NCBI RefSeq assembly: GCF_003058265.1
Contig: NZ_QBUK01000001.1
Location: 496,001-560,000 of the forward strand
Source: Flagellimonas amoyensis
GTDB lineage: Bacteria > Bacteroidota > Bacteroidia > Flavobacteriales > Flavobacteriaceae
Direction of reading: 5' to 3'
DNA length: 64,000 nt
The translations under genes were made by a program, and so were the position numbers. Positions 57,512 to 64,000 of the stretch are shown piece by piece. Numbering within the stretch: position 1 is the stretch's first letter; each line of letters starts with the position of its first letter. The notes under the pieces were generated by a model, which saw nothing but the letters and a program-made list of their open reading frames with translations, searched no databases and was not told the DNA's origin.

Positions 57512-59259
57512 CTTACCAAGCTGGATTCCACCAGTTGAATCCCGTCATCGATCAAATGGCCCACTTTGGGGTTCTCCCGCTTGATGTTTTCCAAATGCTC
57601 CAAGATTTCCTGTTGAAACCCAAGATCATTGCCCTGTTTGGCCAATTCGTACAGTTCCGTGGGCAATAACCAGTCCTGTGGGTGTTCGCTTTTGAGGGCT
57701 TGGAACACTTTGTTGCGGGAAATAGTGGTGTTCTTCCCTTCCCTGAAATCACGGACTTGCTGGTAATACTGCTCCAGTTGGATCCTTTTTGGACTCTTTT
57801 TCGGTTTGATGGTGCTTTCGGTGATCTGATGGGTGATGAGGTCAAAACTGTGCAGATCAGCGGGCCCGTTGTAGGCCGAGACCACTTTTTGGCCCACGGC
57901 CATGTGGTACAATCCCCATTCCGGTTGGAATAGCGTTTCCCCCTTGTAGGTCACGGTACAGTCCTCAAAGGTAATCAAGATGATCTTGCCCATCAGGTTG
58001 CGCGTACCGGTGACGATGGTGCCCTCCACCGTGATGCCTCCTTCAAATTCTAAGGCAATCTGTTCGCCTTCATAGATTTTATAGGCCTTGAGGTCACGTG
58101 GGCCCATGTCCTCGATGGCAATGTTGATGCCTTTCAGTTTTCCGATGGGGGAACCGAAACCATCCGGATGGTGGGCAGTGCTGTGTCCCACCAGTTCCTT
58201 TTCACGGTAGGATAGTGCGGTTGCGCCCTTCGTTTGGATGTAGATGGGCTTGCCCTCATGCTCGATCGCGTTGTGGAACTCTCCAGAAATCTGTAGGCCC
58301 GTGCTCAGTTCCACCGTGCCCAATGCTTTGGATGCAATCAATTTTTGGATGCCGGAAAGGCCACCCGTGCGCAGGGCCATGGAATTGGCAAAATCTTCCA
58401 AAACTTGGCTCAAAAAGGCAAAGTCAGGGGTAACGAACAGTTGTGGCTGGGGTTTGGTAATGTCAAATTCGGTGTGGACCGCCTCCATGGAATACGGTAA
58501 TTTCTTCACTTTGTCGGTCATGCACCAAGCACTTTCCCCGATGGACGATAAGAGGCCCGCCCCATAAATTTTTGGGTTGTCCACGGTGCCGATGAGGCCA
58601 TACTCCACCGTCCACCAATGCAGGTTGCGGATAAGGGCCATTTCGCTAGGGATCCCCATGTTTTCCTGAAGGTGTTCAATATGCTTTTCGGCTTTCTCGA
58701 TTTCTGCCTCAGGCGTTCCATGGGCCTCTTTGATGATGGAAAGATGGCGCACGGCGTTGTATAACTCATAGTCCTTGGCACTCGATATCGCTTTGCAACC
58801 AATTTCCCCGAAGCGTCTGAGATATTCCGCATATTCCGGATTGGCAATGATAGGTGCATGGCCGGCCCCTTCGTGTATGATATCGGGAGCAGGGGTGTAT
58901 TCAATATTTTCCAATTGACGGATGTCCGAAGCAATGACCAGCACATTGTATGCCTGGAATTCCATAAAGGCCGATGGCGGAATGAATCCGTCCACTGCGA
59001 CCGCAGCCCAGCCGATTTCCTTCAAGATGCGGTTCATGCCGTACATGTTGGGGATGTGGTCTATGGAGATGCCCGTTTTCTTCAATCCATCCACATAGGA
59101 ACTGTGTGCCACACGGCTCAGGTAATCCACATTTTTGCGCATCACATAGCGCCACACAGCTTGATCAATGGCCGTGTATGCCTCATACTCCTGTGGTTTG
59201 ATAAACTGTTTTAAGTGTTTGGGCAGTTTGTCCAGTATGGGATTGGATTCGTAGCTCAT
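57508..59259 (-). CDS. Aromatic amino acid (phenylalanine) hydroxylase, long bacterial form
   Basis: Iron- and pterin-dependent monooxygenase, most likely phenylalanine 4-hydroxylase making tyrosine. The catalytic domain (~20-330) has the iron ligands His129 and His134 in PDIIHEGAGHAPII and Glu219 in HWWTVEYGLIG. There is no N-terminal ACT domain. A C-terminal extension of ~240 residues (~340-583) of beta-rich sequence is not part of the catalytic fold; bacterial enzymes of ~270-300 residues lack it. The ATG at 59259 (MSYESNPILDKLPKHL) is chosen over one 87 bp upstream, which adds residues without family similarity. Single gene with its own spacing; converges with the metallopeptidase. Confidence 0.92.
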   Translation of the reverse strand: MSYESNPILDKLPKHLKQFIKPQEYEAYTAIDQAVWRYVMRKNVDYLSRVAHSSYVDGLKKTGISIDHIPNMYGMNRILKEIGWAAVAVDGFIPPSAFMEFQAYNVLVIASDIRQLENIEYTPAPDIIHEGAGHAPIIANPEYAEYLRRFGEIGCKAISSAKDYELYNAVRHLSIIKEAHGTPEAEIEKAEKHIEHLQENMGIPSEMALIRNLHWWTVEYGLIGTVDNPKIYGAGLLSSIGESAWCMTDKVKKLPYSMEAVHTEFDITKPQPQLFVTPDFAFLSQVLEDFANSMALRTGGLSGIQKLIASKALGTVELSTGLQISGEFHNAIEHEGKPIYIQTKGATALSYREKELVGHSTAHHPDGFGSPIGKLKGINIAIEDMGPRDLKAYKIYEGEQIALEFEGGITVEGTIVTGTRNLMGKIILITFEDCTVTYKGETLFQPEWGLYHMAVGQKVVSAYNGPADLHSFDLITHQITESTIKPKKSPKRIQLEQYYQQVRDFREGKNTTISRNKVFQALKSEHPQDWLLPTELYELAKQGNDLGFQQEILEHLENIKRENPKVGHLIDDGIQLVESSLVS

Positions 59260-59330
59260 GGAGACATTTTTATGCGACTTAAAGATACGAAATAGGAAAT
59301 GGTTCCCTTCACCAAGGAAAACGAAGTGCA

Positions 59331-59354
59331 ATAAAAAACCGCCCAAAGGGCGGT
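59331..59354 (-). terminator. Terminator of the DUF4136 gene
   Basis: ACCGCCC / GGGCGGT stem with three-base loop; on the minus strand it is followed by TTTTTTATT. It starts 7 bp after the DUF4136 stop codon. Confidence 0.9.
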
Positions 59355-59361
59355 CTGTATG

Positions 59362-59931
59362 TTAATTGGAAGCCACGGACATGTTGGGCGGATATTCCTC
59401 GAGGATCTGCGAAACAAATTCCTTGATGCGCTGTTCCTTCTTCTCGATGTTCTTGGTATTGTTCAGCGTTCCCACGCCTCTACCTTGCCATACCAATTCT
59501 TTTTTGTTGGCATCGATCACATCAATGTAAAGCGAGCCTTCGGTGCTGGTGCTGACATTGTTGCCCCAACCCCAGCCCCAACCGGGACCCCAGACCCAAG
59601 GGTTGTAGAAACCGCCATAACCCCAACCAAAGTTGTTGTTGTACACGTCCACACGCTCACGCTCCTTGGTAAAGATGCTGATGAGCACATCGGGAGTGTC
59701 GGATTTTACAAAACCACGGGAACCTAGCTCGGCCTCGATGGCACGGAGGATGCGTTTTTTATCCAGATCGGATATTTCGGCCTTGTCAATACCTGTTTTG
59801 TAAAAAGCATAGCTTTTGTAGGTGTTGAAATCAGCTTTTTGATCGTAATCGGAAACGACCCGTACAGAACTGCAAGAGGCCAATAGAACAAGGGTCAATG
59901 CGACCAGCGGAATGAGTTTGAAATTTTTCAT
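59362..59931 (-). CDS. DUF4136 lipoprotein
   Basis: 189-residue lipoprotein; signal MKNFKLIPLVALTLVLLASC gives Cys20. The DUF4136 domain follows directly: VRVVSDYDQKADFNTYKSYAFYKTG, KRILRAIEAELGSRGFVKSD, PDVLISIFTKERERVDVYNN, a Gly/Trp/Tyr-rich loop, and GSLYIDVIDANKKELVWQGRGVGTL. The ATG at 59931 is chosen because the extra upstream codons (frame open to 60057) have no signal and overlap the DUF5522 gene. Function unknown. Confidence 0.93.
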   Translation of the reverse strand: MKNFKLIPLVALTLVLLASCSSVRVVSDYDQKADFNTYKSYAFYKTGIDKAEISDLDKKRILRAIEAELGSRGFVKSDTPDVLISIFTKERERVDVYNNNFGWGYGGFYNPWVWGPGWGWGWGNNVSTSTEGSLYIDVIDANKKELVWQGRGVGTLNNTKNIEKKEQRIKEFVSQILEEYPPNMSVASN

Positions 59932-59995
59932 GACACTTTTTTTATTTCTTTGAGATTGTGATAAATAAGACACAAATACTGTGCCGAACCCGATC

Positions 59996-60166
59996 TTAGT
60001 TTCTCTTATTGATCTTTGCATTGTAGCCATACGGACAATGGCGACAACCACTTTCACAACAATATCCCCGTTTGAGGAGGTATTGCTCGGTAAAGACCCG
60101 ATATCCTTCCTCCGAAAGGTAGTAATCGCCCTCTTCCAAGGGAATGCGTTCTTTCATGCACAACAT
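59996..60166 (-). CDS. Small cysteine-rich DUF5522-type protein
   Basis: 56-residue gene below the usual length cutoff. It reads MLCMKERIPLEEGDYYL, then EEGYRVFTEQYLLKRGYCCE, SGCRHCPYGYN and a basic end. The motif RGYCCESGCRHCPYG (Cys36, 37, 41, 44) is the hallmark of DUF5522, a small protein thought to bind a metal or cluster. Met4 is an alternative start. It lies 64 bp upstream of the DUF4136 gene on the same strand and is divergent from the HERIH protein gene. Base composition and codon use fit the neighbours. Confidence 0.85.
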   Translation of the reverse strand: MLCMKERIPLEEGDYYLSEEGYRVFTEQYLLKRGYCCESGCRHCPYGYNAKINKRN

Positions 60167-60196
60167 CAATTCGTCTTATAAAGTTAAGGGATCCTG

Positions 60197-60661
60197 ATGA
60201 AAGCCCCTAACGTTTTAAAATTTTGGAAGCAAAGGGGTTATTCACCGAAATTGTTAATGGTATTGTCGGCCATGCCCAATTTTCTGTACGATTTGCTGTT
60301 ATATTTGTTGGGAACCGATGAACGTTTTCAGGTGATAGTAGTCTTTAGACATTTCTTTTATAAAAATTATGTGGGCCTCTCGCTTTGGCCTTTCATCATC
60401 CTGAAAGAGGATTCCCTGAAGGACGACGCTGTGCTCATCAACCATGAGCGCATCCACCTAAAACAACAAAGGGAGCTCTTGATACTGCCCTTTTACCTGC
60501 TCTATGTATCCGAATGGTTGTTGCGGACCATCCTCTATATGGACAGTTACCGCGCCTATCAGAACATCAGTTTTGAGCGGGAGGCCTATGCCAATGAAGC
60601 GGATATGCAGTATCTTTCCAAGCGGAAAATCTTTGGTTTTTTGAACTACCTGATGCGTTAA
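60197..60661 (+). CDS. Membrane-associated protein with HExxH motif, unknown function
   Basis: 154 residues. A metalloprotease-like motif HERIH (83-87) in LINHERIHLKQQRELL is followed 40 residues later by ISFEREAYANE, which could give a Glu ligand (Glu127 or Glu130). Hydrophobic segments at ~25-38, ~60-69 and ~95-114 suggest contact with the membrane. I know such short proteins from Bacteroidota genomes only as hypothetical. It may be a minimal zincin-type peptidase or only share the motif. Divergent from DUF5522 with 30 bp between. Confidence 0.7.
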   Translation: MKAPNVLKFWKQRGYSPKLLMVLSAMPNFLYDLLLYLLGTDERFQVIVVFRHFFYKNYVGLSLWPFIILKEDSLKDDAVLINHERIHLKQQRELLILPFYLLYVSEWLLRTILYMDSYRAYQNISFEREAYANEADMQYLSKRKIFGFLNYLMR

Positions 60662-60698
60662 TGTTTATTGCCAAATGTTTGGTGAGCGATGGACAGGT

Positions 60699-60998
60699 TT
60701 AGCTGAGAAGCTTTTCAATGTTATCGGGATCCTGGAAATTGCCCCAAAAATATTCCACTTCGATCAATTCATCCAAAATCCTATAAAACATGGTGGTGTG
60801 CTTGGTGATGAATGCCTCACGGCTTACCCTGTTATATGGAGAGACTTTGAACATTTCAGGATAGGTTCTTATGTTTTCAATGGTCTCTTCCACTAGGTCG
60901 ATGAAAGCAAGGGCCTCTTTTTGGCTCCAGACTTCCATAAGGTAGTCCAATATGGCATTAAAGGATTTCTCGGCCTCAAAGGTCCAGACAACCTTCAC
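60699..60998 (-). CDS. RelE/ParE-family toxin
   Basis: 99-residue toxin of the RelE/ParE superfamily: VVWTFEAEKSFNAILDYLMEVW, TIENIRTYPEMFKVSPYNRVSREAFITKHTTMFYRI, and the VEYFWGNFQDPDNI end. ParE members poison gyrase, RelE members cut mRNA; which applies here cannot be told. It overlaps the antitoxin gene by 4 bp and follows it, the usual order. Confidence 0.87.
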   Translation of the reverse strand: MKVVWTFEAEKSFNAILDYLMEVWSQKEALAFIDLVEETIENIRTYPEMFKVSPYNRVSREAFITKHTTMFYRILDELIEVEYFWGNFQDPDNIEKLLS

Positions 60999-61306
60999 CG
61001 GGAAATTCTTTTTCTGGCATCGGACATCACGGATTCGTGTTTCAAAACACGACCTGCCGCACTGTCTTTGCGGCTGCGCTCCAGGGCTTGTTTGATTTCA
61101 AAAGCTTTGGTGTCCTCAGGGAAAAGAAGCGTACTCAATTTGACCATTTCGGGAATACTGAAACTACGCTTTTTGAGTTTGTTGTAGAACGTGGCCCGAG
61201 AAACACCCAATTCATTGATAATGTGTTCTTTTTTGAATTTGCTTTCCTCTATATATATGTGGAGGTTTTCAAGGAGAGTTTTATAATTCAGGACTACATC
61301 TAACAT
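60995..61306 (-). CDS. HTH antitoxin partner of the RelE/ParE toxin
   Basis: 103 residues with an HTH at ~25-55 (SKFKKEHIINELGVSRATFYNKLKKRS) and a basic, probably unfolded C terminus (~75-103) that could wrap the toxin. It likely represses its own operon. The gene comes first in the pair; AT-rich promoter region at 61307-61370 is shared with the divergent deaminase gene. Confidence 0.82.
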   Translation of the reverse strand: MLDVVLNYKTLLENLHIYIEESKFKKEHIINELGVSRATFYNKLKKRSFSIPEMVKLSTLLFPEDTKAFEIKQALERSRKDSAAGRVLKHESVMSDARKRISR

Positions 61307-61370
61307 TTTGATATATATTTGTCTGTAAAATTAATACAAATATAATAAGATATTCAATACGAAAAGTATT

Positions 61371-62276
61371 TTGAACATCCCCCATCAGCATATCGACCTG
61401 CCCCTTCTCCGTGAAAAGGGCGTTTCCCTCTACATCAAACGGGAGGATACCATCCATCCGCTCATTTCCGGAAACAAGTACCGCAAACTCAAATACAATC
61501 TGGAGGAAGCCAAAAAACAGGGCCATTCCACGCTGCTCACCTTTGGTGGTGCCTTTTCCAACCACATTGCGGCGGTGGCCTGCGCCGGAAAGGAACAGGG
61601 TTTTGGGACCATTGGTGTGATACGGGGGGAGGAGCTGGCCCAGAGTTGGCAGGACAATCCCACTTTGGCTTTGGCCCATCGGCAGGGGATGCGGTTCCAT
61701 TTTGTTTCGCGGGGCGATTATCGGAACAAAAATGAGGCACCGTTTCGCCAAATGTTGAGCGAACGTTTTGGGGAGTGCTACCTGCTCCCCGAGGGTGGGA
61801 CCAATGCATTGGCGGTGCAGGGCTGCGAAGAGATCTTGACGGAAGCGGATGCCGGTTTCCACCATATTTGTTGTGCGGTGGGCACTGGGGGCACTTTGGC
61901 CGGAATCATCAATTCGGCAAAAGAGGGGCAGAACGTTCTCGGGTTTCCTGCGTTGAAGGGCGATTTTTTGAACAATGATATTCGTACATTTGCCCGCAAT
62001 GATCGGTGGCGATTGGTGACCGATTATCATTTTGGGGGCTATGCCAAGGTGGATCGGGAGCTGGTGACATTCATCAACCGCTTTAGGGATGAAACCGGGA
62101 TTCCTTTGGACCCCATCTACACGGGAAAGATGCTTTTTGGTATTTTTGACCTTGTAAAACAGGATGTTTTCCCCAAAGACACCCGAATTTTGGCCATCCA
62201 CACGGGCGGATTGCAGGGCATTTTGGGCATGAACCTTGTGTTGGAAAAAAAAAATTTACCGTTATTGGACCTATGA
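61371..62276 (+). CDS. PLP-dependent ACC deaminase/D-cysteine desulfhydrase-family protein
   Basis: 301-residue fold-type II PLP enzyme. The lysine that forms the Schiff base is Lys36 in SGNKYRKLKYNL; LTFGGAFSNHIAAVA is the phosphate/substrate loop and VGTGGTLAGII the PLP phosphate-binding loop. Relatives remove sulfide and ammonia from D-cysteine or deaminate ACC; substrate specificity is not determined by what I can see. Start is TTG at 61371 (read NIPHQHIDLPLLREKG); no in-frame ATG lies nearby. Its stop overlaps the next gene by 4 bp (ATGA). Confidence 0.9.
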   Translation: MNIPHQHIDLPLLREKGVSLYIKREDTIHPLISGNKYRKLKYNLEEAKKQGHSTLLTFGGAFSNHIAAVACAGKEQGFGTIGVIRGEELAQSWQDNPTLALAHRQGMRFHFVSRGDYRNKNEAPFRQMLSERFGECYLLPEGGTNALAVQGCEEILTEADAGFHHICCAVGTGGTLAGIINSAKEGQNVLGFPALKGDFLNNDIRTFARNDRWRLVTDYHFGGYAKVDRELVTFINRFRDETGIPLDPIYTGKMLFGIFDLVKQDVFPKDTRILAIHTGGLQGILGMNLVLEKKNLPLLDL

Positions 62277-63136
62277 TCAAGCGAATTGGATATGTAGTCT
62301 TGGTGGCCCTCCTGCTCACAGGTTGTGGTGCCAAGAAAAGAAGGACCACCCACCGAAAGGGAGCTCCTGTCATCAGCAGGACGGAGACCAAGGAAAACAC
62401 CAAGGTGACCGCGGAAGAGCGGACCGAGGGGTCCAACCTCTATCCCATGCCCGAAGACCCGGGAAGGTTCGAGAAGTTTCCCATTTCGGATACCCAGGAA
62501 TACATCAAGACCTTTGCCGAGATTGCCCAGTACGAAATGCGTGCCTTTGGCATTCCTGCCAGCATCACCTTGGCGCAGGGCATCCTCGAAAGTGGTTCCG
62601 GGCGCGGGGAGCTTACCCTGAAGACGAACAACCACTTTGGGATCAAGTGCCATACGGGCTGGGAAGGCGAGTTCGATTTTCATGATGACGATGCCAAGGG
62701 GGAGTGTTTCCGCAAGTACAACCACCCCATGTTTTCCTTTCGCGACCACAGTCTGTTCCTGACGACCCGATCGCGCTATGCCTTTTTGTTCAATTACCGA
62801 AGGGACGATTATAAAAAATGGGCCCACGGCCTCAAACAGGCGGGCTATGCCACGGACCGTCAATATCCGCAGAAATTGATCGCACTGATCGAACGCTACG
62901 AGCTGCACAAATATGACGAGGCCGTTGTGGAAACCAGTGACGAACCCGTTCGGCAACCCGTGACCGATGATGCGCCCGAACCGGAAGTAAGCGTTACCCA
63001 TACCGTGGTAAAGGGGGACACCCTGTACGCGATTTCCAGAAAATATGAGGTCTCCGTGGACGAACTGAAACGGATGAACCGATTGAACGACAACACCATC
63101 TCCATTGGGCAGGTACTCTATGTCCGTGCGCAGTGA
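62273..63136 (+). CDS. Glucosaminidase (GH73-like) LysM lipoprotein
   Basis: 287 residues. Lipoprotein signal ending LLTGC (Cys18); low-complexity basic linker; mannosyl-glycoprotein endo-beta-N-acetylglucosaminidase (FlgJ-like) domain (~75-215) with ITLAQGILESGSGRGELTLKTNNHFGIKC, where the Glu of ILESGSG is the catalytic acid, and TRSRYAFLFNY; C-terminal LysM (~243-287; HTVVKGDTLYAISRKYEVSVDEL). It should bind and cut peptidoglycan at the cell envelope. Operon with the PLP enzyme. Confidence 0.94.
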   Translation: MIKRIGYVVLVALLLTGCGAKKRRTTHRKGAPVISRTETKENTKVTAEERTEGSNLYPMPEDPGRFEKFPISDTQEYIKTFAEIAQYEMRAFGIPASITLAQGILESGSGRGELTLKTNNHFGIKCHTGWEGEFDFHDDDAKGECFRKYNHPMFSFRDHSLFLTTRSRYAFLFNYRRDDYKKWAHGLKQAGYATDRQYPQKLIALIERYELHKYDEAVVETSDEPVRQPVTDDAPEPEVSVTHTVVKGDTLYAISRKYEVSVDELKRMNRLNDNTISIGQVLYVRAQ

Positions 63137-63218
63137 TGGTTTGTCTGTCACTTCTGCCTGAACTCGGGCCCTGAGCGGAGTCGAAGGGTAAAGTAGTATG
63201 TCGTTCTCGACTGCCATT

Positions 63219-63379
63219 CTGTCCAGCAGGCGGGCGCTCGAACTGACATTGGGCACGTCAACCTGAACTTGTTTCAGGTTCTTATAAATATTGTGCCCTG
63301 AGCGAAGTCGCAGGGGCGAACGAAGAATTTCACGGTAAGTTTTATTGATGATGGGATGCCGAAACGAGTTCGGCATGAC
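63219..63379. repeat. Tandem repeat unit, copy 1
   Basis: 161-bp unit starting CTGTCC and ending CGGCATGAC. It contains GCAGGCGGGCGCTCGA, the hairpin CCTGAA/TTCAGG (63262-63278) in GTCAACCTGAACTTG, CCCTGAGCGAAGTCGCAGGG and the hairpin ATGCCGAA/TTCGGCAT (63356-63376). Copy 2 repeats all of these in the same order. Confidence 0.85.
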
Positions 63380-63386
63380 GAAGATA

Positions 63387-63560
63387 CTGTCCGTCTGGCA
63401 GGCGGGCTCTCGAACTGATATTGGGCACGTCAACCTGAACTTGTTTCAGGTTCCCATAAATGATGTGGGAATTGTGCCCTGAGCGGAGTCGCAGGGGAGA
63501 GCGAAGGATTTTACGGTAAATTTTATCCGAACATGGATGCCGAAACGAGTTCGGCATGAC
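63387..63560. repeat. Tandem repeat unit, copy 2
   Basis: 174-bp second copy of the same unit, about 13 bp longer because of extra bases before ATTGTGCCCTGAGC. Hairpins CCTGAA/TTCAGG at 63434-63450 and ATGCCGAA/TTCGGCAT at 63537-63557 are conserved, while spacer bases differ. Confidence 0.85.
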
Positions 63561-63744
63561 GTCTTTTTACTGATCTGTCCTCAAACCCTGTCCGTTCGAG
63601 TGGGTTGACCTTTAGGTCAAGCTGTATCGAGAACCGCTTCCATCCCATTCCCTTCTCGATACAATTCGCAGGGCGAATCACTCGAAGTGACAAAAACGGT
63701 TTCCTTGAAAGTGGAAGGATGTGTACCTTTGCTATCGATTTGTC

Positions 63745-63787
63745 ATTCCGCACGGCTGCTGAGCGAAGTCGAAGCATAGTGCGGAAT
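63745..63787. repeat. Long-arm palindrome ATTCCGCAC / GTGCGGAAT
   Basis: Nine-base perfect arms around a 25-base centre that contains GCTGAGCGAAGTCGAAGC, a family motif of the cluster. Confidence 0.75.
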
Positions 63788-63832
63788 CCATTAACCTAAA
63801 AATAGATTCCTGCCTTCGCAGGAATGGGAAAT

Positions 63833-64000
63833 ATGATCTACCAACGAAGCAGTGCCCTCTTTGCAGCGGCCAAAAAATACATTCCAGGAGGCGTTAACTC
63901 ACCCGTTCGAGCGTTTAAAGCGGTAGGGGGCGACCCCATTTTCGTAAAGGAGGCCAAGGGTGCCTATCTCTACGATGTGGACGGCAACCAACTCATCGAC
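63833..64000 (+). CDS. hemL: Glutamate-1-semialdehyde 2,1-aminomutase (3' end outside window)
   Basis: First 56 residues of HemL, the PLP enzyme that makes 5-aminolevulinate from glutamate-1-semialdehyde in haem synthesis. [20 protein letters not shown] then [20 protein letters not shown] and [11 protein letters not shown] are the classic N terminus of the family. The ATG at 63833 is directly before IYQRSS. The last repeat palindrome ends 7 bp before it, so the promoter or ribosome-binding region borders repeat DNA. The gene continues beyond base 64000. Confidence 0.95.
   Translation, partial: MIYQRSSALFAAAKKYIPGGVNSPVRAFKAVGGDPIFVKEAKGAYLYDVDGNQLID

Larger units (their letters stand above)
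63137..63832. other. Gene-free repeat cluster before hemL
   Basis: 696 bp without a supportable gene but filled with palindromes: tandem ~165-bp units (63219-63379 and 63387-63560), TTGACC/GGTCAA (63605-63620), TGTATCGAGAA/TTCTCGATACA (63623-63663), ATTCGC/GCGAAT (63664-63678), ATTCCGCAC/GTGCGGAAT (63745-63787) and ATTCCTGC/GCAGGAAT (63806-63825). Motifs CCTGAGC(G/A)(G/A)AGTCG recur at 63170, 63298 and 63478, with a one-base variant at 63760. Open frames across it on the minus strand are coincidental translations of the repeats. Confidence 0.8.

Noticed and set aside
60699..61306. Toxin-antitoxin pair as part of the cyclase defence cassette
   Set aside because: It is 29 kb away on the other strand with ordinary genes between, so no link can be claimed.
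62117..63433. 438-codon minus-strand frame over the PLP enzyme, glucosaminidase and repeats
   Set aside because: It is antisense to two solid genes and its start region is translated repeat DNA.
63219..63560. CRISPR array
   Set aside because: Only two long units with internal hairpins and no regular short repeats or unique equal-length spacers; no cas genes.

Overview
The window looks like chromosomal DNA of a marine member of the Flavobacteriaceae (Bacteroidota). The reasons are two SusC/SusD pairs, many lipoproteins whose signal ends in a cysteine followed by acidic residues, CarboxypepD_reg/TonB-dependent receptors, LytS/LytTR and TPR-histidine-kinase/NarL two-component pairs, an A2M-PbpC pair, weak Shine-Dalgarno sites with some TAnnTTTG -7 boxes, and an initiator tRNA without encoded CCA. 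Genus (Muricauda/Flagellimonas/Zobellia-like) is a guess. No prophage, insertion sequence or CRISPR array was seen.

Layout. 1-1030: end of a leucine-rich-repeat protein and a small CPXCG cysteine-rich protein. 1106-12267 (minus): a beta-glucan (probably laminarin) utilisation locus: SusC, SusD, a lipoprotein with three carbohydrate-binding-like repeats, a GH16 glucanase and, upstream, a one-piece propeller/Y_Y_Y/LuxR regulator. A ladder of GTAGAG hexamers spaced 21 bp apart lies between regulator and susC. 12385-16606 (minus): MFS transporter, AraC-type regulator, LytS/LytTR pair. 16607-17449: gene-free, with an orphan strong terminator. 17450-24943 (plus): second SusC/SusD locus with BT_2262-like and lipid-binding lipoproteins and an S8 peptidase with a large insertion. 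25090-27616 (minus): NarL regulator and TPR histidine kinase.

27850-31272 (plus) is the most unusual part: a protein fusing a [2Fe-2S] ferredoxin, a class III nucleotide cyclase and a globin, then a flavin oxidoreductase, then a membrane protein of the Pycsar effector (PycTM, DUF5706) type. I read this as a cyclic-nucleotide signalling or defence cassette whose cyclase carries its own redox and gas-sensing modules.

31333-63136 is mostly housekeeping: tRNA-fMet, an Na+/alanine symporter, Era and Der GTPases, M61 peptidase, PbpC with alpha-2-macroglobulin, an outer-membrane beta-barrel receptor, two TPM proteins with LemA, a MerR regulator and M23 peptidase, alanyl-tRNA synthetase, a GSCFA protein with a palindromic repeat inside its coding sequence, DUF4230, an M1/M61-like lipoprotein peptidase, aromatic amino acid hydroxylase, DUF4136, a 56-residue DUF5522 gene, a toxin-antitoxin pair, a PLP-dependent deaminase and a glucosaminidase-LysM lipoprotein. 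63137-63832 is a dense cluster of palindromic and tandem repeats, followed by the 5' end of hemL.
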